A stretch of 8,420 nucleotides of DNA, taken from assembly GCA_946481445.1 (NCBI GenBank), contig CAMLOA010000060.1:1-8420 (forward strand), read 5' to 3'. A model generated the notes under the pieces. That model made no database searches. It saw only the letters and a list, made by a program, of their open reading frames with translations, and was not told where the DNA came from. Shown piece by piece: positions 1-6,490 of this stretch. This stretch comes from an uncultured Devosia sp. Lineage in GTDB: Bacteria; Pseudomonadota; Alphaproteobacteria; Rhizobiales; Devosiaceae. The translations under genes and the position numbers were made by a program. How positions within the stretch are numbered: the stretch's first letter is position 1; each line of letters starts with the position of its first letter.

Positions 1-1301
1 AGGGCCTGTTGGAAGAAGTGGCCGGGCTGGTGGAATGGCCGGTCGTGATGATGGGCTCGTTCGATCCCGCCTTCCTCGAACTGCCCGAGGAAGTCATCAT
101 CGCCACCATCCGCGCCAATCAGAAATGCTTCTGCCTGCGCGACGCATCCGGCAAGCTGGCGCCCAATTTCATCATCACCGCCAACACGGTGCCGGCCGAT
201 GGCGGCGCCGTGGTCGTTGCCGGCAATGAGCGCGTGATCCGCGCGCGCCTCAGCGATGCCGCCTTCTTCTATCAGGGGGACCTGGCCATTCCGCTCGAAC
301 ATGGCCTCCCCAAGCTGGAGGACATGGTGTTCCACGCCAAGCTGGGGACCCAGTTCGCACGCGTCGAACGCATCGTCCGGCTGGCCGGCGAGATTGCCCC
401 GCTGGTCGGCGCCGATGTCGAGCGCGCCAAGCGCGCCGCCATGCTGTCCAAGGCCGACCTGGTGACGGGCATGGTAGGGGAATTCCCTGAATTGCAGGGC
501 CTGATGGGCCGCTACTACGCCGCCGCGCAGGGGGAGCCGGCCGACATCGCCACGGCCGTCGAGATGCACTACAAGCCCCTCGGCCCTGCCGACCGGGTGC
601 CCACCGAGCCGGTGTCGATCGCGGTGGCCCTGGCCGACAAGCTCGACCTGCTGACCGGGTTCTGGGCAATCGACGAGAAGCCGACCGGATCGCGCGACCC
701 GTTCGCGCTGCGCCGCGCTGCCCTGGGCGTCATCCGCATCGTCACCGAGAACGGCCTGCGCTTCCCGCTCAAGGTCGAGGCGGATCTGCTTGCCTTCTTC
801 CACGACCGGCTCAAGGTATCGCTGCGCGATGCCGGTGCCCGGCATGATCTGGTCGACGCCGTGATCTCGTCCGACAGCGACGACATCCTGCAGATCACCC
901 AGCGGGCCGACGCCCTGTCCTCGCTGCTGTCATCGGCCGATGGCCAGAACCTGCTGGCCGGCTACAAGCGTGCCGCCAATATCCTGGCCGCCGAAGAAAA
1001 GAAGGACGGCAAGACCTATGCCGGCGCCATCGACCAGACGGCGCTGCGGGTACAGGAAGAGACCGATCTCGCTTTCGCCGTCGATGCCGTGCAGGCAGCG
1101 GTCGCCAGCCATGTGGGCAAGGACGACTACAAGGGTGCCATGGCCGAGCTGGCAACCCTGCGCGCGCCCGTGGACGCCTTCTTCACCGCCGTGCTGGTCA
1201 ACGATGCCGACCCGGGCGTGCGGGCGAACCGGCTGAACCTGCTGGCCCGCCTGCGCGACACCATGCACATGGTCGCCGACTTCGGGAAGGTCGCCGGCTG
1301 A
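1..1301 (+). CDS. glyS: glycyl-tRNA synthetase beta subunit, C-terminal part (5' end outside window)
   Basis: GlyS is the beta subunit of the tetrameric glycyl-tRNA synthetase that charges tRNA-Gly in the cytoplasm. About 433 codons are visible. The family is about 690 residues long, so roughly the first 260 residues lie left of the window. The reading frame is open from base 3, and the TTG at 9 is an internal Leu codon, not a start. Recognisable blocks, numbered from that codon, are the conserved LVEWPVV...LELPEEV...NQKCF stretch (residues 7-41), the HD-like region [17 protein letters not shown] (148-164) and [16 protein letters not shown] (225-240). The last 100 or so residues form the helical tRNA/anticodon-binding region (DALR type). 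The frame ends in TGA with no disruption. The partner glyQ is expected upstream, outside the window. The 3' end converges on rnhA with 30 bp between stops and no clear terminator hairpin. Confidence 0.97.
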   Translation, partial: GLLEEVAGLVEWPVVMMGSFDPAFLELPEEVIIATIRANQKCFCLRDASGKLAPNFIITANTVPADGGAVVVAGNERVIRARLSDAAFFYQGDLAIPLEHGLPKLEDMVFHAKLGTQFARVERIVRLAGEIAPLVGADVERAKRAAMLSKADLVTGMVGEFPELQGLMGRYYAAAQGEPADIATAVEMHYKPLGPADRVPTEPVSIAVALADKLDLLTGFWAIDEKPTGSRDPFALRRAALGVIRIVTENGLRFPLKVEADLLAFFHDRLKVSLRDAGARHDLVDAVISSDSDDILQITQRADALSSLLSSADGQNLLAGYKRAANILAAEEKKDGKTYAGAIDQTALRVQEETDLAFAVDAVQAAVASHVGKDDYKGAMAELATLRAPVDAFFTAVLVNDADPGVRANRLNLLARLRDTMHMVADFGKVAG

Positions 1302-1331
1302 CGCTGGCCGCCGCCCTGGCTCGTATTCGGC

Positions 1332-1802
1332 CTATACGGGGGGCGTCAGCGCTGCGCCTCGCCTGGGCTTGAACGGCGCCATGCCTTCGCGGGCCAGTTC
1401 GTCGGCCCGCTCATTGAGGTCGTGCCCGGCATGGCCCTTGACCCAGTGCCAATCCACCCGGTGCCGCTGTGTGGCGGCATCGAGCGCCTGCCAGAGCTCG
1501 GCATTCTTGACCGGCTTCTTGTCGGCCGTTCTCCAGCCATTGCGCTTCCAGCCATGGATCCAGCTCTGCACGCCATTCTTGACGTATTGGCTGTCGGTGT
1601 GGATCTCCACGTCGCAGGGACGCTTGAGGGCATTGAGCGCTTCGATGGCGGCGGTCAGCTCCATCTTGTTGTTGGTCGTGAGGGCTTCCCCGCCCTTGAG
1701 CTCCTTGCGGTGGCCGCCATATTCGAGAATGGCCCCCCAGCCGCCCGGACCCGGATTTCCCGAACAGGCGCCGTCGGTGTGGATGATGACGGTATCAGGC
1801 AT
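1332..1802 (-). CDS. rnhA: ribonuclease HI
   Basis: RNase HI is a cytoplasmic Mg-dependent endonuclease that cuts the RNA strand of RNA-DNA hybrids, removing R-loops and replication primers. The product is 156 aa, the normal single-domain length. With the start at 1802, all catalytic residues fall at exactly the E. coli numbers: D10 in [17 protein letters not shown]48 in NNKMEL, D70 in HTDSQY, H124 in VKGHAGH and D134 in ADELA. The basic handle region ([16 protein letters not shown]) is also present. The start overlaps the GNAT stop by 8 bases (1795-1802), so translational coupling is likely. An in-frame ATG at 1820 would add six residues (MKDRPG) but has no better ribosome binding site, and the family usually begins just before the TDG motif. 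It is the last gene of the ispH-GNAT-rnhA operon. A short Pro/Arg/Ala-rich tail follows the RNase H fold. Confidence 0.97.
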   Translation of the reverse strand: MPDTVIIHTDGACSGNPGPGGWGAILEYGGHRKELKGGEALTTNNKMELTAAIEALNALKRPCDVEIHTDSQYVKNGVQSWIHGWKRNGWRTADKKPVKNAELWQALDAATQRHRVDWHWVKGHAGHDLNERADELAREGMAPFKPRRGAALTPPV

Positions 1803-2325
1803 GCCCGGGCGGTCTTTCATAGACGTGGAACTGGCAGAGGAGTCCGTTCGGTTCGACCTCGACACTGGTCGCGACCATGCCGATCTTGCGGAGGACGGCA
1901 AGGGAGGCAGCGTTCCTCGTGTCGGCGAAGCCGAGGAACCGGGGGCTGTCGGTTTCCCTGAAAATCCAGTCCCGCAACGCTGTCGCCGCCTCCGTGGCAT
2001 AGCCCTGACCCTGATATTCCTCGAACAGGGCAAAGCCTAACTCGGGTTCACCGGTCGGGGGATAAATGCCGTAGCCCGCGCGGCCGATGAAACGGCCGTC
2101 GGACTTGCGGGTGAGGCGCAGCTTGCCCAGCCGGCGCGTGTTGAACAGGTCGATCCAGTCTTCCACGGCCTTGCGGGACTGCTCGAACGTCCAGGGCTCG
2201 CCGCTCAATGTCAGGTAGCGCGCGACATTGTGCGTGCCGTGCAGGCGCACCAGATCATCGACCTGGTCCAGGCGCCACCCCGACAGCACGAGGCGCTCCG
2301 TCTCGAGCAGCGTGAGCTGGCTCAT
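1795..2325 (-). CDS. GNAT-family N-acetyltransferase, RimJ/RimL-like
   Basis: This 176-aa protein has the GNAT fold and probably transfers an acetyl group from acetyl-CoA to an amine; the substrate cannot be read from the sequence. It begins [20 protein letters not shown], the typical opening of RimJ/RimL-type (Acetyltransf_3) members. The beta-4 segment GEPELGFAL (92-100) is followed by the acetyl-CoA pyrophosphate-binding motif [10 protein letters not shown] (105-113). Motif B is [13 protein letters not shown] (138-150), with N138 in the conserved position. Its ATG overlaps the ispH stop as ATGA (2322-2325), and its stop overlaps the rnhA start, so it sits tightly inside that operon. Membership of the RimJ/RimL-like group does not prove a ribosomal protein target, because many such proteins acetylate small molecules or antibiotics. 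In related Hyphomicrobiales I recall homoserine kinase (thrB) in this position. No frameshift or codon-use oddity is apparent. Confidence 0.9.
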   Translation of the reverse strand: MSQLTLLETERLVLSGWRLDQVDDLVRLHGTHNVARYLTLSGEPWTFEQSRKAVEDWIDLFNTRRLGKLRLTRKSDGRFIGRAGYGIYPPTGEPELGFALFEEYQGQGYATEAATALRDWIFRETDSPRFLGFADTRNAASLAVLRKIGMVATSVEVEPNGLLCQFHVYERPPGHA

Positions 2326-3293
2326 CGTCCTACTGCGGCTTCAATGGTGCGCAGTTCGCGCGGGATGTTGAAGGCGATGTTTTCCACCGCCGTGACCCGC
2401 GCCTCGACCTTGATGTCATAGCGCTGTGCGAAGGCCTCGATGACCTCGTCCACAAGCTTTTCGGGGGCCGAGGCCCCGGCCGACACGCCCAGGCGACGGA
2501 TTCCGTCGAGTCGGGCCCAGTCGATCTCGCTGGCGCGATCGACCAGCATGGACACCTTACAGCCAGCCCGCTCCGCCACCTCGACCAGGCGCAGCGAGTT
2601 GGAGGAATTCGGCGAACCGACCACGATCATGGCGTCTACCTCGGGCGCCACGGCCTTGATGGCTTCCTGCCGGTTGGTCGTGGCATAGCAGATGTCCTGC
2701 TTGCTGGGGCCGTTTATGGCCGGAAAGCGCGATTTCAGGGTCTCGACGATCTCCCGCGTGTCGTCGACAGACAGCGTCGTCTGCGTGACATAGGCCAGGC
2801 CGCCGGGATCGCGCGGGGCAAAGGACTGTGCGTCGGCGACCGTCTCGACAAGCGTGATGGCGCCGGGGGGCAGCTGGCCCATTGTGCCGACGACTTCAGG
2901 GTGTCCCTTGTGCCCGATCAGCACGATTTCGTGCCCCTCGGAATAATGCCGCTGCGCCTCCACATGCACCTTGCTCACGAGCGGGCAGGTGGCATCGAGG
3001 AAGAACATGTTCCGCGTCTTGGCGTCTGCCGGCACCGATTTGGGCACGCCATGGGCGGAGAAGACCACGGGTGCTTCGGTGTCGGGTATTTCGCTGAGTT
3101 CCTCGACGAACACCGCGCCCTTGTCGCGCAGTCCATCCACCACATACTTGTTGTGAACGATGGCGTGCCGGACATAGACCGGGGCGCCGTATTTCTGCAG
3201 GGCCAGTTCCACGATCTGGATCGCCCGGTCGACCCCGGCGCAAAAACCGCGCGGGGCACACAGCAGAATGTCTAGTTGTGGCCGCTTTTCCAT
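2322..3293 (-). CDS. ispH: 4-hydroxy-3-methylbut-2-enyl diphosphate reductase
   Basis: IspH (LytB) catalyses the last step of the MEP isoprenoid pathway, reducing HMBPP to IPP and DMAPP with a [4Fe-4S] cluster in the cytoplasm. The product is 323 aa, normal for the family. The three cluster cysteines are C18 in [13 protein letters not shown]103 in [11 protein letters not shown] and C202 in [10 protein letters not shown]. Substrate-site residues are also seen: H47 (VHNKYVV), H81 (SAHGVP), the proton donor E133 in [11 protein letters not shown], the SPNSSNS loop (227-233) and the C-terminal [10 protein letters not shown] block (269-278). It is therefore expected to be active. It is the first gene of a three-gene minus-strand operon and overlaps the following GNAT gene as ATGA. 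No good Shine-Dalgarno precedes the ATG at 3293, and a TTGACT element lies just upstream, so the leader may be very short or absent. An essential housekeeping gene in most bacteria that use the MEP pathway. Confidence 0.98.
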   Translation of the reverse strand: MEKRPQLDILLCAPRGFCAGVDRAIQIVELALQKYGAPVYVRHAIVHNKYVVDGLRDKGAVFVEELSEIPDTEAPVVFSAHGVPKSVPADAKTRNMFFLDATCPLVSKVHVEAQRHYSEGHEIVLIGHKGHPEVVGTMGQLPPGAITLVETVADAQSFAPRDPGGLAYVTQTTLSVDDTREIVETLKSRFPAINGPSKQDICYATTNRQEAIKAVAPEVDAMIVVGSPNSSNSLRLVEVAERAGCKVSMLVDRASEIDWARLDGIRRLGVSAGASAPEKLVDEVIEAFAQRYDIKVEARVTAVENIAFNIPRELRTIEAAVGR

Positions 3294-3393
3294 ATGAGAT
3301 CAGATGCTTTCGGCGTTCGGGCAAGTCAAGTCTTGTTGCGGTCGCATCGGCGGATAGGCATTATGCCGCCTCAATCATGGCAAGGACTTAACA
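3294..3393. promoter_or_regulatory. divergent promoter region between ispH and the PPDK-like gene
   Basis: This 100-bp gap must hold the start signals for both divergent transcription units. On the minus strand a TTGACT hexamer (3329-3324) is followed after 17 bp by CATCTG (3306-3301), a plausible -35 with a weak -10. It would start transcription within a few bases of the ispH ATG. On the plus strand TTGCGG (3336-3341), 17 bp and CATTAT (3359-3364) form a plausible promoter for the PPDK-like gene. The CATTAT sits inside GGCATTATGCC (3357-3367), an inverted repeat with 5-bp arms around one base that could be a small operator. These are visual matches only. Confidence 0.4.
3382..3386 (+). promoter_or_regulatory. 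ribosome binding site supporting the GTG start at 3394
   Basis: AAGGA lies 7 bases before the GTG at 3394, which is good Shine-Dalgarno spacing. It decides the start of the PPDK-like gene, because no in-frame ATG offers a better choice nearby. The element lies inside a four-codon ATG...TAA mini reading frame (3377-3391) that ends 2 bases before the GTG. Confidence 0.65.
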
Positions 3394-5676
3394 GTGAGTT
3401 TGGCCCAGGAAATGTTCGCGATCGCCCCGGCAACGGGGAAGGCGAACCTGTCCGCCAGTCAACTGAAGCTGCTCAGCGGCAAGGCGCGATGGATTTTCCG
3501 GGTTTTCGAGGCGGGCTTTCCCACCATAGCCACCATTGCCCTGACCCGCGCCGCCTGGGACGGGTTGCAGGCCGAAAGGGCCCGCAGGGACACAAAGCTC
3601 CGGACCCATTGGGTGGCATGCCTGTTCCGCCTGGTGGGGCCCGACGCCAGGCCGCCGCTGCTGGTGGTGCGCACATCGGCTGCCACCCATAATGGCGGGC
3701 TGATGCCCGCCAAGATCGGCATAGCGGCACCCGCCAACCCCGAGGATTCGATCGATCCGACCAAGCCCCTGGCCCGGGCCATCAAGGCCGCCTTCGACAG
3801 CTACGGCTTCGGGCAGGGCTGGACGGGGCGTGCCGACGAGGACCGCAGCCGCCAGATCGTGCTGATCCAGGCCGCAGCCGAGGGCGAGATCGAGCAGTTC
3901 CTCAGCCGCAACGCGACCACCGGAGCCATGGGCCCGGCACCAGTCGATGGCGCGCCGCTGCCCCGCATGCCCGAATCGGTGGGGGCGCTGGTTTCCCTGC
4001 TCGATGCCAAGGCCGGGCGGCACATGAACTGCCTCGTCGCCATCCGGCAGGGGCAGGTGCAGTTCCTGTCGGCGCGCCCGGTGCAAGTCAGTGCGGCGGC
4101 GGAGCTGGAAGCGGCGGTGGACCGGGTCAATCTCAAGGTCTGGTCCGCGCAGAACGCCGTCAGCCGTGTCGATCCGGCGCGGCTGGCGCAATTGCTCCAC
4201 CCCCGCCTGCGCTCGACCGATGGCGCCTCGCCCATTGCCACCGGGCTTGGTGTGTCCCCCGGCGCGGCCAGCGGGGCGGTAGTGTTCAATCCGGAGGATG
4301 CGGCGCGGCTGCGGGCCCGCGGCAAGCACTGCATCCTCGTGGTCAACGAGACCGGCCCCGCCGACATCGAGGGCATGAAAGCCGCCACGGGCATCCTGAC
4401 GGCACGCGGTGGCATGTCGAGCCATGCCGGGGTTATCGCCCGCATTACCGGCAAGCCCTGCGTGGCCGGGGTGCGGACGCTGTCGGTCGACGCGGGCGAG
4501 ATGGTCTGCCGCATCGGGGACCGGGAGTTCCGCACCGGCGACCGCTTGACCATCGATGGCAATGACGGATCGGTCTATATCGGCACGCTGCCGCTGGCCC
4601 AGCCCCATATCGGGGGCGCCATCGGGACGCTGCTGGGCTGGTCCGATGCCAGCCGTACCATCGCCGTGCGCACCAATGTGGAAACGGTCGAATCGGCGCT
4701 GACGGCCCTCAGTTTCGGCGCTGAGGGCATAGGCCTGGCGCGGTCGGAGCACATGTTCTTCTCGCCTGAACGCATGGTGGCGCTGCGCCGCGTGATTCTC
4801 AGCGAGGACGAGGACGACCGCAGCCGGGCCATCAATGGCCTGGTCGACTTCCAGACCGGGGACTATTCCGCGCTGTTCGCCACCATGCGCGGACGCCCGG
4901 TGACCGTCCGCCTCTTCGATCCGCCCCTGCATGAATTCCTGCCGCGGACCGATGAGGAGATCGACGAAACGGCGGCATCTCTGGGCCTTGCCGTGCGGGC
5001 GCTGCGCTTGCGGCTGGAGCGGATCGAGGAGATCAATCCCATGCTCGGCCATCGCGGGGTGCGGCTGGCCATCACCTATCCCGAGCTGCTGCAGATGCAG
5101 GTGCAGGCGCTGATGGCCGGCGTGCGGGCGGCCAGCGAGAAGCAACCCGAGCCGGTGGCCGTCGAGGTCATGGTGCCTTTCGTCTCCACGGCGACCGAAG
5201 TGGCCTGGGTACGCGACCGCGTCAACGCCATTGCCGCCAATTCGGGCCTGTTGCGCACCGACCGTGTCCGCTTCAGCTTCGGCACCATGATCGAGCTGCC
5301 GCGCGCCTGCCTCAGGGCCGGGGACATTGCCAACATGGTCGATTTCATCAGCTTCGGCACCAACGACCTGACTCAGACCACCTTCGGCATATCGCGCGAC
5401 GACGCACCGGCATTCCTGGCGGCCTACCAGCGCAAGGGGGTCTATGAGCGCGATCCCTTCGTCAACATCGACGAGAAGGGCGTGGGTGAACTGATCAGCA
5501 TCGCCATCGAGCGGGGCAGGGCCGCCAACCCCAAGCTCAAGATCGGTATTTGCGGCGAGCATGCCGGCGACCCGGCCTCGCTGCGCTTCTTCTCGGGCCT
5601 GGGTGTCGACTATGTCAGCTGCTCACCCTATCGTGTGCCGGTGGCACGGCTGACGCTGGCGCAGGCTTCTGCTTAA
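3394..5676 (+). CDS. pyruvate phosphate dikinase-like PEP-utilising protein with a reduced ATP-grasp domain
   Basis: This 760-aa protein has the PPDK domain order. PPDK interconverts pyruvate + ATP + Pi with PEP + AMP + PPi through a phosphohistidine. The swivelling His domain (about 280-395) has ARGGMSSHAGVIAR with H344. The C-terminal PEP/pyruvate barrel (about 415-755) keeps R450, R506 (VRLFDPPLHEFLP), E634 (FGTMIELP), N657/D658 (FGTNDLTQTTFG) and catalytic C720 (GICGEHAGDP). All these sit 111 residues before their C. symbiosum counterparts (455, 561, 617, 745, 768/769, 831). The shortening therefore lies wholly in the N-terminal nucleotide domain, between R93 (R92 there) and H344. In that domain K30 (LLSGKARW) and R93 (VVRTSAA) survive. 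The GEFL...NAQGED block is not seen, and the positions of E323 and Q335 read L214 and S226. It may be an ATP-independent relative or a diverged dikinase, so I give no ppdK symbol. The frame is intact. Confidence 0.88.
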   Translation: MSLAQEMFAIAPATGKANLSASQLKLLSGKARWIFRVFEAGFPTIATIALTRAAWDGLQAERARRDTKLRTHWVACLFRLVGPDARPPLLVVRTSAATHNGGLMPAKIGIAAPANPEDSIDPTKPLARAIKAAFDSYGFGQGWTGRADEDRSRQIVLIQAAAEGEIEQFLSRNATTGAMGPAPVDGAPLPRMPESVGALVSLLDAKAGRHMNCLVAIRQGQVQFLSARPVQVSAAAELEAAVDRVNLKVWSAQNAVSRVDPARLAQLLHPRLRSTDGASPIATGLGVSPGAASGAVVFNPEDAARLRARGKHCILVVNETGPADIEGMKAATGILTARGGMSSHAGVIARITGKPCVAGVRTLSVDAGEMVCRIGDREFRTGDRLTIDGNDGSVYIGTLPLAQPHIGGAIGTLLGWSDASRTIAVRTNVETVESALTALSFGAEGIGLARSEHMFFSPERMVALRRVILSEDEDDRSRAINGLVDFQTGDYSALFATMRGRPVTVRLFDPPLHEFLPRTDEEIDETAASLGLAVRALRLRLERIEEINPMLGHRGVRLAITYPELLQMQVQALMAGVRAASEKQPEPVAVEVMVPFVSTATEVAWVRDRVNAIAANSGLLRTDRVRFSFGTMIELPRACLRAGDIANMVDFISFGTNDLTQTTFGISRDDAPAFLAAYQRKGVYERDPFVNIDEKGVGELISIAIERGRAANPKLKIGICGEHAGDPASLRFFSGLGVDYVSCSPYRVPVARLTLAQASA

Positions 5677-5736
5677 ATACCGTCCACGCGATCCCCATAT
5701 GAAGGGGGCGCAGCCGCAAGTGCTGCACAGTCAGGG

Positions 5737-6303
5737 ATGGAAAACGCTGCCGTGAGAAGTCTTGCCCTATTGGCCCTGCTGTCGAGCTTCGCCCTTCCCA
5801 CGCCACTAGTCTTCGCCCAGACCGACGCCGCCCAATGCACGGCCATCGCCGACGATCTGGATCGGCTCGCCTGCTATGACGCGATCTTCCTCGGCAGCAT
5901 GACCGGGGCGGGCGATGCCGTCGTGCTCGAATCCGAGCAACTCATTCCGGCGCGCCCGAGCGGCCGGGCACCCGCGACCATCTCGGTCAGCTGCGAGGCC
6001 GGTACGCTGACCATTGCCTTCGCCTTTGCCGGAAATACCATGTCGGCTTTGGGGCGCGACGCCGGCATCACCCTGCAATACGACCTGCAGGCGGCCCGCA
6101 GCCGCACGCTGCCCGTCAATGCCGACAACACGGCGATCGTCTTGTCCGGCGGCGATGCGGCCACTTTCCTCGATGGCCTGGCCGGTGCGACCAACCTGAC
6201 GGTTCGGGTGACGCCGGTCTCGTCGCGGTCCCTGTCGGTGCGGTTCCGCGTGGATGCCTTCGCGCCGCAAGTCGCGCCGGTCCGCGCCGCCTGCGGCAGC
6301 TGA
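5737..6303 (+). CDS. small exported protein, VasI-like
   Basis: This 188-aa protein begins with a clear signal peptide: a hydrophobic run (residues 8-26) ending VFAQ, with likely cleavage after A27 or Q28. The mature part opens with AAQCTAIADDLDRLACYD (31-48), a C-x(n)-RLxCYD motif common at the start of alphaproteobacterial envelope proteins and of VasI-type proteins. It then forms a beta-rich domain starting TISVSCEAG (C86) and ending APVRAACGS (C186). The cysteine pairs C34/C46 and C86/C186 could form disulfides in the periplasm. The overall pattern resembles the VasI family, which was named from type VI secretion loci, but no secretion genes are visible here, so no secretion role is claimed. 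The ATG at 5737 directly abuts AGGG with no spacing, and a GTG at 5752 (residue 6) is a reasonable alternative start that leaves the signal peptide intact. It lies 60 bp after the PPDK-like gene and may be cotranscribed with it. Confidence 0.8.
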   Translation: MENAAVRSLALLALLSSFALPTPLVFAQTDAAQCTAIADDLDRLACYDAIFLGSMTGAGDAVVLESEQLIPARPSGRAPATISVSCEAGTLTIAFAFAGNTMSALGRDAGITLQYDLQAARSRTLPVNADNTAIVLSGGDAATFLDGLAGATNLTVRVTPVSSRSLSVRFRVDAFAPQVAPVRAACGS

Positions 6304-6490
6304 AGGCCCGGACCTGCGACAAAACCGCCCTTCACGCTTTGGCCACGGCCTTGCCATGGTTAACCCATTGCTGCGCCCAAAAACCCGTTTACCCGCCGCT
6401 AACCCTAATCAGACATCATCACGATGGTCGGCATTTTAGCGTCACTTTCGCCGATCAGTAGTTTTGTTGCGTAGCGTTGAGTAGCGTTTT
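6304..6490. promoter_or_regulatory. regulatory gap upstream of the cell wall hydrolase
   Basis: This 187-bp gap is the longest non-coding stretch in the window and is more AT-rich than its surroundings in its second half. It contains ATGGTTAA (6356-6363), the complement of the CtrA half-site TTAACCAT, and TTTA-N7-CTAAC (6388-6403), a two-mismatch version of the CtrA full site. It also holds TAACCCTAA (6400-6408) and three copies of TAGCGT (6437-6442, 6472-6477, 6482-6487). A weak stem pairs TGAAGG at 6301-6306 with CCTTCA at 6329-6334, with no T-run, so a terminator is not convincing. I could not pick out a clear -35/-10 pair. Confidence 0.4.

Noticed and set aside
9..11. TTG at the left edge as a glyS start
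   Set aside because: The frame is open to the edge and the residues before it (Gly-Leu) continue the conserved GlyS sequence, so it is an internal codon.
1302..1331. Possible shared terminator between glyS and rnhA
   Set aside because: The 30-bp gap has no inverted repeat with a T-run on either strand.
1803..2033. A longer rnhA start that would extend the protein to 233 aa
   Set aside because: The extra 77 residues are Arg/Ser/Pro-rich out-of-frame shadow of the GNAT gene. The start at 1802 places the catalytic residues at the standard RNase HI positions.
1369..2040. Plus-strand open frames opposite rnhA and the GNAT gene
   Set aside because: They show no domain or ribosome site, while the minus-strand frames carry complete RNase HI and GNAT motifs.
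3388..5562. A very long minus-strand open frame (about 724 codons) opposite the PPDK-like gene
   Set aside because: Its translation is rich in His, Gly, Arg and Gln with no recognisable domain, as expected for a frame kept open by GC-rich codon use on the other strand. The plus-strand frame has full PPDK-family motifs.
5710..5726. GCAGC...GCTGC hairpin after the PPDK-like gene
   Set aside because: The stem is only 5 bp and no T-run follows, so it is not a convincing terminator.
6341..6350. GGCCACGGCC palindrome in the gap before the hydrolase
   Set aside because: The 4-bp arms with a 2-base loop cannot form a stable hairpin, and such GC-rich palindromes are common at this base composition.
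5806..6357. Minus-strand frame opposite the VasI-like gene
   Set aside because: The Arg/Gly-rich product has no recognisable pattern. The plus-strand frame has a signal peptide and patterned cysteines.
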